Shown: positions 36,486 through 49,169 of the stretch, in pieces
Layout: each line of letters starts with the position of its first letter
Position numbering within the stretch: the stretch's first letter is position 1
Assembly: GCA_034440615.1 (NCBI GenBank)
Contig: JAOTOM010004787.1
Coordinates: forward strand, 275,001-339,000
DNA: 64,000 bases
Source: Ashinkailepas kermadecensis
Lineage: Eukaryota > Arthropoda > Thecostraca > Neolepadidae
Reading direction: 5' to 3'
Program-made: the position numbers and the translations under genes
The notes under the pieces: generated by a model
The model's database searches: none
Told to the model about the DNA's origin: nothing
The model's input: only the letters and a program-made list of their open reading frames with translations

Positions 36486-37395
36486 ACTGTGCATTGTGTC
36501 TGTGGTCCGCCGTACTGTGCATGGTGTCGGAGATCCGCCGTGCTGTGCATGGTGTCTGTGGTCCGCCGTGCTGTGCATGGGGGGTTGGGGCCGCCGGTGT
36601 GATGGTGTCTGGGGTCCGCCGTGCTGTGCATGGTGTCTGTGGTCCGCCGTACTGTGCATGGTGTCGGAGATCCGCCGTGCTGTGCATGGTGTCTGTGGTC
36701 CGCCGTGCTGTGCATGGTGTCTGTGGTCCGCCGTGCTGTGCATGGTGTCTGTGGTCCGCCGTGCTGTGTTTGGTGTCTGTGGTCCGCCGTGCTGTGCATG
36801 GTGTCTGTGGTCCGCCGTACTGTGCATGGTGTCGGAGATCCGCCGTGCTGTGCATGGTGTCTGTGGTCGTTTGTCATGGTGTCTGTGGTCCGCCGTGCTG
36901 TGTATGGTGTCTGGTGTCCGCCGTGCTATGCATGGTGACTGGGGTCCGCCGTGCTGGGCATGGTGTCTGGGGCCCGGCGGTGCTGTGCATGGTGTCTGGT
37001 GTCCGCCCTATGCATGGTGACATGGTGTCTGGTCCTGCTGTGTGTGTGTGGTGTGTCCGCCGTGCTGTGCATGGTGTCTGGTGTCCGCCGTGCTGTGCAT
37101 GGTGTCTGTGGTCCGCCGTGCTGTGTATGGTGTCTGGTGTCCGCCGTGCTGTGCATGGTGTCTGTGGTGTCCGCCGTGCTGTGCATGGTGTCTGTGGTCC
37201 GCCGTGCTGTGTATGGTGTCTGGTGTCCGCCGTGCTATGCATGGTGACTGGTGTCCGCCGTGCTGTGCATGGTGTCTGTGGTCCGCCGTGCTGTGCATGG
37301 TGTCTGTGGTCCGCCGTGCTGTGCATGGTGTCTGTGGGTCTGCAGTACCGTGCATTGTGTCTGGGTCTGCCGTGCTGTGCATTGTGTCTGGGTTT
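36486..37395. repeat. 28-bp minisatellite, about 32 copies
   Basis: The unit is gtgtctgtggtccgccgtgc plus tgtgcatg. Variants (tcggagatccg, ctggtgtccg, ctggggtccg) and partial units are interspersed, with the most irregular part at 36,930-37,060. Open frames on both strands are repeat artefacts. Confidence 0.93.
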
Positions 37396-37689
37396 CGCTC
37401 CATTTATTGTCTCCAATGAACAATATAGATGTTTTTACGTATACACAACTATATGTATTTATTTCCGTAAATATTTGTTAACACGACTTCGCACGGGACA
37501 TTGCCGAACAGCATGGGTATCGCCAAGAGAATAGCGTCGACCCGGCTTGAGGCACTACTATCGTGCAGTGTGCACTGTGCATGACTGCAGGAGCGTACAC
37601 GCACGCAGGTCAGGGTGTACTCGAGGTCGGAGCTGGGGGTGAGCCGAATGCGTGTTTTCGCTAAGAAATCGGCATCGGCGCCGGTTGCC

Positions 37690-40545
37690 CATCTCCTCCT
37701 CAAGCCACCCAACATATCCAACACCACGAGACCCCACATCAGGCTATCACTAATTACCGCATAGTGTGTCATCTCCTCCTCAAGCTACCCAACATATCCA
37801 ACACCACGAGACCCCACATCAGGCTATCACTAATTACCGCATAGTGTGTCATCTCCTCCTCAAGCTACCCAACATATCCAACACCACGAGACCCCGCATC
37901 AGGCTATCACTAATTACCGCATAGTGTGTCATCTCCTCCTCCAACATATCCAACACCACGACCCATCAGGCTATCACTAATTACCGCATAGTGTGTCATC
38001 TCCTCCTCAAGCTACCCAACATATCCAACACCACGAGACCCCACATCAGGCTATCACTAATTACCGCATAGTGTGTCATCTCCTCCCCAAGCCACCCAAC
38101 ATATCCAACACCACGAGACCCCGCATCAGGCTATCACTATCACCATAGTGTATCCAACACCACGAGACCCCGCATCAGGCTATCACTAATTACCGCATAG
38201 TGTGTCATCTCCTCCTCAAGCCACCCAACATATCCAACACCACGAGACCCCACATCAGGCTATCACTAATTACCGCATAGTGTGTCATCTCCTCCCCAAG
38301 CCACCCAACATATCCAACACCACGAGACCCCGCATCAGGCTATCACTAATTACCGCATAGTGTGTCATCTCCTCCCCAAGCTACCCAACATATCCAACAC
38401 CACGAGACCCCACATCAGGCTATCACTATTAAGTGTAACCACCATCGGCTATCAAATTACCGCATAGTGTGTCATCTCCTCCCCAAGCCACCCAACATAT
38501 CCAACACCACGAGACCCCACATCAGGCTATCACTAATTACCGCATAGTGTGTCATCTCCTCCTCAAGCTACCCAACATATCCAACACCACGAGACCCCAC
38601 ATCAGGCTATCACTAATTACCGCATAGTGTGTCATCTCCTCCTCAAGCTACCCAACATATCCAACACCACGAGACCCCACATCAGGCTATCACCAATTAC
38701 CGCAAGTGTGTCATCTCCTCCCAAGCCACCAACATATCCAACACCCAACACCAACACACCCCACATCAGGCTATCACTAATTACCGCATAGTGTGTCATC
38801 TCCTCCTCAAGCTACCCAACATATCCAACACCACGAGACCCCACATCAGGCTATCACTAATTACCGCATAGTGTGTCATCTCCTCCCCAAGCTACCCAAC
38901 ATATCCAACACCACGAGACCCCACATCAGGCTATCACTAATTACCGCATAGTGTGTCATCTCCTCCCCAAGCCACCCAACATATCCAACACCACGAGACC
39001 CCACATCAGGCTATCACTAATTACCGCATAGTGTGTCATCTCCTCCCCAAGCCACCCAACATATCCAACACCACGAGACCCCGCATCAGGCTATCACTAA
39101 TTACCGCATAGTGTGTCATCTCCTCCTCAAGCTACCCAACATATCCAACACCACGAGACCCCACATCAGGCTATCACTAATTACCGCATAGTGTGTCATC
39201 TCCTCCTCAAGCTACCCAACATATCCAACACCACGAGACCCCACATCAGGCTATCACTAATTACCGCATAGTGTGTCATCTCCTCCTCAAGCTACCCAAC
39301 ATATCCAACACCACGAGACCCCGCATCAGGCTATCACTAATTACCGCATAGTGTGTCATCTCCTCCTCAAGCTACCCAACATATCCAACACCACGAGACC
39401 CCACATCAGGCTATCACTAATTACCGCATAGTGTGTCATCTCCTCCTCAAGCTACCCAACATATCCAACACCACGAGACCCCACATCAGGCTATCACTAA
39501 TTACCGCATAGTGTGTCATCTCCTCCTCAAGCTACCCAACATATCCAACACCACGAGACCCCGCATCAGGCTATCACTAATTACCGCATAGTGTGTCATC
39601 TCCTCCTCAAGCTACCCAACATATCCAACACCACGAGACCCCGCTATCACATCAGTGTCTATCAACTCCCAACATTAACCGCATAGTGTGTCATCTCCTC
39701 CTCAAGCACCCAACATATCCAACACCACGAGACCCCACATCAGGCTCTCACTACCCATATTGCCACCCAACATATCCAACACCACGAGACCCCGCATCAG
39801 GCTATCACTAATTACCGCATAGTGTGTCATCTCCTCCTCAAGCTACCCAACATATCCAACACCACGAGACCCCACATCAGGCTATCACTAATTACCGCAT
39901 AGTGTGTCATCTCCTCCTCAAGCTACCCAACATATCCAACACCACGAGACCCCGCATCAGGCTATCACTAATTACCGCATAGTGTGTCATCTCCTCCTCA
40001 AGCCACCCAACATATCCAACACCACGAGACCCCACATCAGGCTATCACCAATTACCGCATAGTGTGTCATCTCCTCCTCAAGCTACCCAACATATCCAAC
40101 ACCACGAGACCCCACATCAGGCTATCACTAATTACCGCATAGTGTGTCATCTCCTCCTCAAGCTACCCAACATATCCAACACCACGAGACCCCGCATCAG
40201 GCTATCACTAATTACCGCATAGTGTGTCATCTCCTCCCCAAGCCACCCAACATATCCAACACCACGAGACCCCACATCAGGCTATCACTAATTACCGCAT
40301 AGTGTGTCATCTCCTCCTCAAGCTACCCAACATATCCAACACCACGAGATCCCACATCAGGCTATCACTAATTACCGCATAGTGTGTCATCTCCTCCTCA
40401 AGCTACCCAACATATCCAACACCACGAGACCCCACATCAGGCTATCACTAATTACCGCATAGTGTGTCATCTCCTCCTCAAGCTACCCAACATATCCAAC
40501 ACCACGAGACCCCACATCAGGCTATCACCAATTACAGCACAGTGT
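37690..40545. repeat. 80-bp satellite, about 36 monomers
   Basis: The monomer contains catcaggctatcactaatta, ccgcatagtgtgtcatctcc, tcctcaagctacccaacata and tccaacaccacgagacccca. Identity between monomers is very high. Defective monomers lie near 37,940, 38,130, 38,420, 38,720 and 39,640-39,780. From 39,061 to 39,620 the variant ccgcatc occurs every third monomer, a 240-bp higher-order unit. Confidence 0.97.
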
Positions 40546-41509
40546 GTACTCAGATTGGTGTGTGCACACTATACTAGTAAAAATGATAACATCAGCGGCA
40601 TTTTTTTTTGTAGCTCAAATCAATAACAAAGTACTAAAATATGTCGCCGCTGGCCGAAGCGTGTTGCATTCACGGACACTCCAATCACAATTGGCCTTCT
40701 ACAGATTTGCCACTCACATAGAGGCTGATGTTCAAGCGTCTAAGGGTCTGAACTTGGCTTTAGCCATGGGCATGGAGCATGTGCAGCTGATATATCAACT
40801 GAAAGTTGATATATATATATATGCCAACTTTCACAACGACGCCATTGATACTTTCCAAGTTTAAAATGCTTATTCCACTTCGAAATCCAACATTTCCTTT
40901 TGGCAACATCAGCCTACGAACTTACCACAGCAACTTGACGACTGGTGACCTTCCTGTTCGTAGCCCTGGATCCACTTCTGCGAGTCTGAGTTCGATCCGG
41001 CCAAGGATTAAGGAGTTAAGGTTCATCGAACTTTTGACGTCATGTCTTGCTACCTTACAAAGAAGAGATAATAAATATGATCTACATTAAGGGAAAAATT
41101 ATCAATCGGATCTCGTTTAAATTGGAAAACAACCATCATTTTGAATACGCAACTTAATTAATTAATTACTTTCATTGACCAGTATATAGGACGTTGACCC
41201 CATCATGTATTTCATGGGCATAATTTCAAAACGTTCCCCTTTGTATTTTTTTTTATCGTAGTCAGACCGTCGGATTCGTGCGAGCACATGACTTCTAGCA
41301 TTGCCGCCTCGGTGATGTGGCTTCCTCTGAATACGTGTTGTTTTGGTGACAGGAGGAAGTTGTGCTCGAGAACTTCGCTTAGTTGGCTGCAAATAGCATG
41401 TTCGGCAAGCTGATCGATCGTCGACAAAATGGAAATTCGCCGATAACCGCCAACGTCGACATCTTCCGAGCCTTTGCTTTGATCATGGATATGGTATGAA
41501 TAAGATACA
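40546..41509. other. no gene recognised
   Basis: Partly AT-rich. A frame at 40,544-40,864 has no recognisable domain and ends in simple sequence, so no call is made. Confidence 0.4.
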
Positions 41510-41692
41510 TGTCAAAGCCACAGCACATTGTCAAAGCCACCAGCACATTGTCAAAGCCACCAGCACATTGTCAAAGCCACCAGCACATTGTCAAAGCCAC
41601 CAGCACATTGTCAAAGCCACCAGCACATTGTCAAAGCCACAAGCACATTGTCAAAGCCACAAGCACATTGTCAAAGCCACAGCACATTCCTT
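41510..41692. repeat. 21-bp tandem repeat, about 9 copies
   Basis: Unit cacattgtcaaagccaccag plus c, near-identical; some units have acaag in place of accag, and the end copies lack bases. Confidence 0.92.
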
Positions 41693-41721
41693 AACTTCCG
41701 AACACACAGCGACCCCTCCCC

Positions 41722-41806
41722 AGATTTTGTGTGGGATGTTCTACCGTGCCTGCCAACTTTAGCCTGTCAGATTTTGTGTGGGATGTTCTACCGTGCCTGC
41801 CAACTT
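41722..41806. repeat. direct duplication, 46-bp spacing
   Basis: The text agattttgtgtgggatgttc through caacttt occurs twice in a row with one short spacer. Confidence 0.85.
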
Positions 41807-42239
41807 TCATTACACTATTTCTCTCCTGAAGTACTTCTTTGTTCAAAGCAAGATATGTGCGATGACATCGCTGTGCACGGGCGGCTAACCCCAGATCTCG
41901 CGCGGCAGTCTCCACTTGCTATTCGTCCCGTTTGGCGCACAGGTCGTCGCTCTTTGGGATGCATGCCGAGGTTTCTAGGAAGGGATGATGCTTTTTTGCT
42001 TTCCATAATGCAATTTGTGACCGTATCGCATCCGAAATCCCTTGAGCTCTGCATACATGCTTGAAGGCACGCATAGACACTCATGGCGATGCGTCTATGA
42101 GTTATAACTGATATACACGGAGATTCGACTTCACCCGCGACTTTAACACATGCCGTGGCACGTCCAGCGGTCCTATTTGCACCCTGCACTGACATGGAAC
42201 GACAGTCTGACTGCACCCCAAAGCTGGTGATGTTCCGGT
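41807..42239. other. no gene recognised
   Basis: Unique-looking sequence; no feature supported. Confidence 0.35.
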
Positions 42240-42790
42240 GTCTTAGGACCCCTCTACAGCCGGCTTATTCCGAGAATAGTAGTGTTCCGTTGCCGTCAGG
42301 ACTCGGCTCCAGCCATACGTCAGCTTACGATACCCACCAAATCCTGTGGATGACACCTGTCACAATACATTGTTACTAGGACTCCGCTGCAGCCATACGT
42401 CAGCTTACGATACCCACCAAACCCTGTGGATGGTACCTGTCACGGTACATTGCCGCTAGAATTCGGCTGCAGCCATACGTCAGCTTACGTTACCGACCAA
42501 ACCCTGTGGATGGTACATACCTGTCACGGTACATTGCCGCTAGGGCTCCGCTGCAGCCAAACATCAGCCTACGTTACCGACCAAACCCTGTGGATGGTAC
42601 CTGTCACGGTACATTGCCGTTAGGGCTCCGCTGCAGCCAAACATCAGCCTACGTTACCGACCAAACCCTGTGGATGGTACATACCTGTCACGGTACATTG
42701 CCGCTAGAACTAGGCTGCAGCCATACGTCAGCTTACGTTTCCGACCAAACCCTGTGGCTGGCTCCTGCCACCTGTGGCACCTGTGTGACA
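42240..42790. repeat. minisatellite, 76-82 bp unit, 6-7 copies
   Basis: Units contain gctgcagccatacgtcagct, then taccgaccaaaccctgtgga, then tggtacctgtcacggtacat. Two length types (with or without an extra gtacatac) alternate. Confidence 0.88.
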
Positions 42791-42977
42791 CATTGACCGC
42801 AATGCCTTTGGCCAGCTTGGTTGCTAAGGTATCCGTGCGCCGACAGTGTACGCCCGGCCTGCATCATGGCATATGCGAGCCGCGATAATAATGCCGTGTT
42901 TCATGAGCTTTGGATGATTTACTGTAGACCTGGACACAAGTACGGGAAGCGGCGCGACGACCACACCCTGCCCCGCC

Positions 42978-43115
42978 GCCATGGTTGTCGCCACAGCCAC
43001 GGACAGTCAGCCGTCATGGTTGTCACCACAGCCACGGACAGTCAGCCGTCATGGTTGTCGCCACAGCCACGGACAGTCAGCCGCCATGGTTGTCGCCACA
43101 GCCACGGACAGCCCG
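42978..43115. repeat. 36-bp tandem repeat, 4 copies
   Basis: Unit atggttgtcgccacagccac plus ggacagtcagccgtc, nearly identical copies. Confidence 0.9.
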
Positions 43116-43329
43116 TCGTTGGTGGAAATATCGCCGAATTCATTTGCCATATATCTGATCCAAGATAGTCAGCTGCTCCTGAAATCCGCCCAGAAAAATG
43201 TCGGCAGACGAAGTGGCAAGGCAAGACAAGACACCACAAAAGGTGTAGTGTAGTAGGACTGCGGTATTAACTTCGTCGCCTTTTTACCGACAGATAGAAG
43301 AAAGAAAGGGGACATGTGCTGAAAAGAAG

Positions 43330-43558
<229 letters not shown>

Positions 43559-43889
43559 ACTCAGGTAACTGTGTAACCAGGCGTAGTCGATGCCGTACCA
43601 TCGGAGTTTTTAAGGGCACCGTGGTCGATGCTGTCAGAGGCTTTACTCCAGTCCGGAAAGTCCGCTTATATCGATGTTGAAGCTGATTCGATGGAAGCAT
43701 CGAAGTGCGCGGCATCGAGCACGGCGTCCACAGTACAGTGGCTAGGTCTGTATGGTTATTGGTGAGGGGCAGAATGTTGCTTGGTGAGAGGCACCCAGCG
43801 AGTGCGTTACACAAAATGTGCCCATTTTATAAGTTGGACAGGCGACATGGCTAAGTATTATCTAGATCACCCGATCACAAATACCGCAC

Positions 43890-44190
43890 CAAGCGGGCAC
43901 TGCCACACCGCGTGGGCACAGTTCCACACCGCGCGGGCGCAGTGCCACACCGCGCGGGCACAGTGCACAACCGAGTGGGCACAGTGCCACACCGCGTGGG
44001 CACAGTGCGGCACCGAGCGGGCACAGTGCCACACCGAGCGGGCACAGTGCAGCACCGAACGGACACAGTGCCACACCGCGTGGGCACAGTGCCACACCGA
44101 GCGGGCACAGTGCAGCACCGAGCGGGCACAGTGCCACACCGCGTGGGCACAGTGCAGCACCGAGCGGGCACAGTGCAGCACCGAGCAAGC
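43890..44190. repeat. 21-bp minisatellite, about 14 copies
   Basis: Unit gggcacagtgccacaccgcg plus t, with gcg/gag and ccac/gcag variants. Because the unit is 21 bp, frames are open on both strands with a seven-residue period. Confidence 0.92.
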
Positions 44191-44334
44191 ATAGACCGTG
44201 AAGAGGGAATTTTGGAAAGCGTACTGGGCAGGCTTTGAAGAAAGGCTCGAGACAATTTTTGGTGTTAATTCGGAGAGACCCTTGTCTGTTGCGAGTTTTA
44301 CTTCGTCACTCTCCACTGCTAGGCGGAATGCAGC

Positions 44335-44465
44335 AGCCTAGCATTCCGCACAACCAGCACACCGCGACGTCACTGCTCCAATGTGCAACAACCTAGCATT
44401 CCGCACAACCAGCACACCGCGACGTCACTGCTCCAATGTGCAACAACCTAGCATGCCGCACAAGT
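44335..44465. repeat. duplicated block, about 62 bp, two copies
   Basis: The text ctagcattccgcacaaccag through tgcaacaac occurs twice in tandem, and a third partial copy begins with ctagcatgccgcacaa. Confidence 0.85.
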
Positions 44466-45014
44466 TGTGCGGGCCTCGGATAACAGGGCCTCGGATAACA
44501 TGTTAACTACTGGGGAAAATGCCCCAGTAGTGACCGGAATTTCCCCAGTAGTGATTGGATTTTGCCCCACTTCCAAAACCCTGGAAATGACTCAATATAA
44601 TCATCTTATATTTTATTGTTCGGTTTAGCTATGTTTATTGCATGGTAGGTAATCTTATTTTATCTCATTCACTTCGAATTACACACACGGAGGTTCGTTA
44701 GTTCGCACTTAACAGACATATTTATATCTATTAACAGAGCTTTGGTAGAAGCGCTCGGTAGCTGCAAGGTTATGTGTAGCTACTTAAATCGGTCGCGTAT
44801 ATGCGCCCGATACGCGTGCAATTCTTCGCAACGGAGGATCAATCGGCGCATTCGTCACGAGATAGCGTAGTCAGCTGACGCCGTTTGATTAAAAAATTAT
44901 CAACTTGCATAACCTAGTGATTGAAGAGCTTTACATGAACCTCAACCTGTAGTTCGCCGAGTGTTGCGTTACATACCTACATGTTGGAAAAGCACACCAA
45001 AACGTTGTGAAAAT

Positions 45015-45047
45015 ATGGACATCAGGAAATTTTTCCAACCACACAAG
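45015..45047 (+). CDS. hAT-like transposase, exon 1
   Basis: ATG opens MDIRKFFQPHK and is followed by a donor AAG|GTATGT at 45,047/45,048, phase 0. An N terminus of the type MDIRxFF is common in this family of hAT-derived proteins as I recall it. Joins exon 2 at 45,743. Confidence 0.68.
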
Positions 45048-45742
45048 GTATGTTAAGGTTTGGTCATTGGATGTTTGTGAAATTGATTAGCGCAAACTTG
45101 CTGAGCTTTTCTCAGGGGCGTACCTACCTAGAATTTTGCGAGCATACCCCATTTTGCAATATGGACATTGTCTTGGGCTGGGGCTAAGTGGGGGCATATT
45201 TCAGAGAAATTTTGATTCAGAGGGGCATTGCCGTTGCTTTTGATTATACAATTGTGGGTATTTACTGCGGCGTTTGGCCGTTTGCCCCTCCCCATATTGG
45301 CGGCCGACTGCCAGCGCGTGCGTGGATTCTGCGCCGCTTACCAAAGGTATTATCGTGACTATTGCATTTAATTGTATACCATATTGTATTGTATACCACT
45401 TCCGGACATCGAATAACTATATTGACTGTCTTGATTGCAACTATGGACCATATGTTTAATAATATTGGGATATTGATATTATCTTCATTTCTATTGAAAG
45501 ATGGTGTCATTCAATGCCATTCTTATCTAGGACTTGGATTTTGAAGTTACTTGTTAATTACTTCTATAGGTATTTGTTTGCTAGAAATTTCGACCTTTGT
45601 TGTTTCGGTGGTAGGGAGCTTGTAATTTCTGTCGGCGAATCAAGCGTCATGGAACTGGGACGAGACACGATCGGATTACCCGAAATCAGTTTTTTTTAAA
45701 CAGCAGTATTTGCATCGCATATCCACATTTCCTATTTTCCAG

Positions 45743-45846
45743 AAACGACCCTCGTCCGATCCAAACACCAACCCTCCTCATCCGGCTGATCCTGACCAAG
45801 AAGTTGCGGATCAAGCACAGCCGGTGGCCAAGAAGACCTGCATCAG
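45743..45846 (+). CDS. hAT-like transposase, exon 2
   Basis: A pyrimidine-rich acceptor (tttcctattttccag) precedes AAACGACCC, and a donor ATCAG|GTAACT follows. The 104-nt exon encodes a polar, Pro/Asp-rich linker from KRPSSD to KKTCI and ends in phase 2, which matches exon 3. Confidence 0.7.
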
Positions 45847-46097
45847 GTAACTTCATATGTTTTATCACTGAGCATATCCTGTTTGGGATAAAATGTTTGA
45901 CCAATTTCCGTATATTTGTCTATTAATTATTTGTCCTCACCAATAATTTCATAAAGGGGCATTCGCAACTTCGGATTTTATCGTGTCGACCGAGCAAATA
46001 CCTATCCAGAAGACGAATTTCTATGCATGTATTTCTCCTTAACCCATCTTTCCGTGTTTTTTTCTGTCTTTGGCACGGTGCCATCTCACCTGGCCAG

Positions 46098-48318
46098 CCC
46101 GACAACTCATCCTACTGGTCAACCTACTCCTTCGCCTCAACCAGTCGCCGAGGAAGCCAGTCCCAACGCCAGTCCTAGTCAGAAACCTACGCCAGTCCCC
46201 AGCGTCAGTGCTAGCCAGGACCCCGCCAACTGGTACAAAGGTGCGAAATTGGATGCACGCTGGCTGACAAACAAATTCGAAAACTTCCGTTTAGAGAACA
46301 GACAGGAAGGTGGACAGGGCAGGAAAAGAGCTGTCTTGGTATGCACCACCTGCGAGCGTCATCACACTGAAGCGGCTAAGGTGTCTCAGAATGGGCGCGT
46401 CCACATGGCCACCGGTGTGCGAGCCGATTCAAAGGAACGGCTGAGACAAGCAGTAGACCACATGGGATCACGAGCTCACGCCGCTGCTGTCGAAGTCGAG
46501 AATTTCCAACGTCAGTGGGAAGCCAAAAGCGGGAAACACCCGTGGGTGTCCGTCTTAAAGAAGACCGAGGCTGGCGTGACCAAGGTGCTGGTAGAGCTGG
46601 CCATTACAGTCTACAACGACAGCCTACTTGAGACGCCCTCTGCATGGTCCTGGCCTGCCCGGTCACTGGCGACCGTCCGCGAGCGCCAGGTTTGGACTGC
46701 TCTGAGTGAAGGCGGCTGGGACGTGAACCTGGTTCCTACGGAGCCAGCTGAAGAAGCCCTCCACTACCGCGACCCTGATGTCTATCGTGAGATGCTGGGC
46801 ATCGTCGCTGAGCTAGAGAGGAGGAAACTGAGTGAGAAGATTGCTGCTGGGCTGGTGTACAGCATACAGATCGACGGCAGTATGGACCGGCAACAACTGG
46901 ACAATAAGTTTGTCACGGTTCGTGTGATAGATGATGACTGCCAGCTCCAATCCTTCCTGGCAGGCGTGGTAGAGCCGGAGGAAGGCGGAGCACAAGGTCT
47001 CCTGGACTCGGTGAAGCAGATCATGCAGGAGCTGAGTCTGCCGTCTGAGACGATGGTGGGAGTCACCACCGATGGGGAGAGTGCCAATACGGGTCGGCAG
47101 TCAGGCCTGTGGAGGCGCCTCAACGATCTGTTAGGTCGACAGATTATTACGATCTGGTGCGTGTGTCACCGGAGTGACCTCGCTCTGGAGAGCGTGGAGA
47201 AAACGGTCCCTGAGATCCAGCACTGGAAGTCTGACCTCCGCGCTGTCAGCAGCCACTTCCGGACGTCCAAGATACGGACGAAGAAGCTCCGTGACAGCGG
47301 TGGCGTGGTGGCGTTTCCTCCAGTGTTTGAGGTGAGGTTCGCGGAACATCTGCTGTCCTCGATCAACGCCACTCTGTCCAACCTGGCTGCGTGCAGGGAA
47401 GTGTGGGAGAGTGTGGCGGTGTCAGGAAGTCGGACGGAAAAGGCCGAGGCGAAGGGGTTTCTGCGAAAGTGGACAGCCGGCGGACAGACTGTCCGTCTGA
47501 CAGCTCTTATAGCTGACATCTGTGGGATCTTCTGTCACCTACAGAAGACATTCCAGAGGGGTGACCTGGTACTGCCCGAGGTTCTGGCGGCACGAGATGC
47601 GGCGGTCATGCAGCTGAAGCTGATGGAAACCAAGCCTCTACCAGGTGGCCAAGAGGAGAAGTTGGGAGACGTCCAGGAGGAGGGTGGAGCTCGGTGTCAC
47701 AACAGCAATGTGACCACGAAGCGCAACTTTGGTGCCGTCAGGCTGGAAGTCGTCGGCTCTGCCATCAACTTCCTGACAGACGGGCTCAACGTGGAGCAAG
47801 AGGACGTGGTGCGTGTCATGTCACAGCTGCTGGAAGCGCCTTCAGTGGCTGCGTTTGTAGCTGCTGGCCGGGATCTGACCTCTGGACTGTTCGGCCCGGA
47901 GAGTGTGTCGCGACTTGTGACTGACGTCTGCGATGACTGGGGCAAGATGACTGAGGCACGAGCACAGCACACTGATGCGAAGAACAAGCTAGTGGCGATG
48001 ACGAGATGTTCCTCTGGGGTGTGCAAGAAGTTGCTGTCGTCATTGCTGTGCGTCGCGCCCCACAGCATGGGTACCGAGCGGGCAGTTTCCCACTACAACG
48101 CTATCCGCAGCAGCCACCGCCTCGGTATGCAGCTGACCACGGCCAACGACCGACTCATGATCAGTGTCAACGGCGTAGGCACGGCCAGCTATGACCCGCG
48201 GCCTGCCGTGGCAGCCTTCTTAATGGCGAAGCAGCGCCGGAACAAGCACCCCGATCCAGCTATTTATAAGCAACGGGAGTTCATCAGGAAGTTCTATAGG
48301 CCTGCCGGGGCGCTGTAG
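46098..48318 (+). CDS. hAT-like transposase, exon 3 (zinc finger, RNase H-like core, dimerisation end)
   Basis: The acceptor (tctcacctggccag) is preceded by a long T-rich tract, and the phase fits exon 2 (AG|C). The spliced protein would have 785 residues; the stop is TAG at 48,316. A TTF-type zinc finger has C128, C131, H167 and H173. The RNase H-like core has Asp305 in IQIDGSMD, Asp371 in VTTDGESANTG, a CVCHRSDLAL segment (residues 400-409), and Glu706 in MGTERAVSHYN beside the C-terminal dimerisation region. The layout resembles the KIAA1586/ZNF862 group of hAT-derived proteins from memory. The frame is unbroken over 2.2 kb. It would bind the element ends and cut and paste the DNA in the nucleus. 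It could be an active transposase or a domesticated one. Confidence 0.82.
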
Positions 48319-49169
48319 AGGAGACAGAGTCCCAGTCATGCGAGACCGAGTAGGTGTAACGTGTGATTTGCGAGTCGAAAACGATACTCTAGCGGCCCCG
48401 TGGCCGACGCCCGGACACTTGAGCCACTCAAACAGCGGGAGCGGGGCATGGGGAAGGGATGGGGGTACGGTAGTCGCCTCAGCGTGGCGGTCTAGAAAAG
48501 CTACGATGTTTTTCGAGCGAGCCTGTGGGACAAGTGTTGCTTGAGCGCGGCGAAGGCGATTGACGAGGGTAGAGTGGCATGTGTTCCCACGGGGAAACCA
48601 TTGCAGGGGAGTCGGGCGGGGCCGGCGGCGTGCCCGTGTCGCCGACACGGGCGATGGTTTCTCTGCCGCCAGAGGCAGTGTCAGCTGTTGTTCGACATGC
48701 CCTGTGTCGGCGAGGACCTGGAACTATGTAGGTGTGGGTGGCTGGCCTGGTATGGACTGAGTGGAGCGGAGTGTTATGGTGCTTGTGGTGGTGTGATAGC
48801 GAGTAAGAAGTCACATATGGATTTGTTGTCTGCGTGTTAACACTGGCGCATATCTCAGGTTTGTACATCGGCTGTGTCAGAAAGAGTCTGCGAGCGAGCT
48901 ACGATTGGTATCGGTGTTTGTTGTGTTAACATGTTATATACAATATTGTTAAACTGACTGGGGCGTAACTATTTATTGATTTTCTTTTATGAAAATCTAA
49001 CTAATCGAATGGTTAATACCTATATATAAAAAAGAATTTTTAATGTTCCATTATTGTTTGAATGAAGTTTTATGATTTGCCCCAGTAGTAAAATTCTTTA
49101 ACTTGCCTTCCCAAACCAACCAGTTGGCGGGAAACGTAGGATTCGCTCGTGTACGATAACTTTTCGTCA
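48319..49169. other. transposon 3' region
   Basis: GC-rich up to about 48,800, then AT-rich to the right terminus at 49,089. No second gene is recognised and no clear AATAAA signal is seen. Confidence 0.4.

Larger units (their letters stand above)
44506..49089 (+). mobile_element. autonomous-looking hAT-like transposon (about 4.6 kb)
   Basis: The left boundary candidate actactggggaaaat (44,506) matches the complement of atttgccccagtagt (ending 49,089), a short inverted repeat. More copies of ccccagtagtg sit just inside the left end. Between them lies a complete three-exon transposase gene and little else. No clear 8-bp duplication was found, so the exact ends may be a few bases off. Confidence 0.6.

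Noticed and set aside
36494..37534. Cysteine- and tryptophan-rich frame over the 28-bp array
   Set aside because: It follows the minisatellite through its indels, switching phrase with each frame, so it is not selected coding sequence.
37690..40545. CRISPR-like regular array
   Set aside because: There are no unique spacers; the whole 80-bp unit repeats, and the context is a eukaryotic genome.
40544..40864. 107-codon frame next to the 80-bp satellite
   Set aside because: No domain is recognised, it begins within satellite sequence and ends in TA-rich simple sequence.
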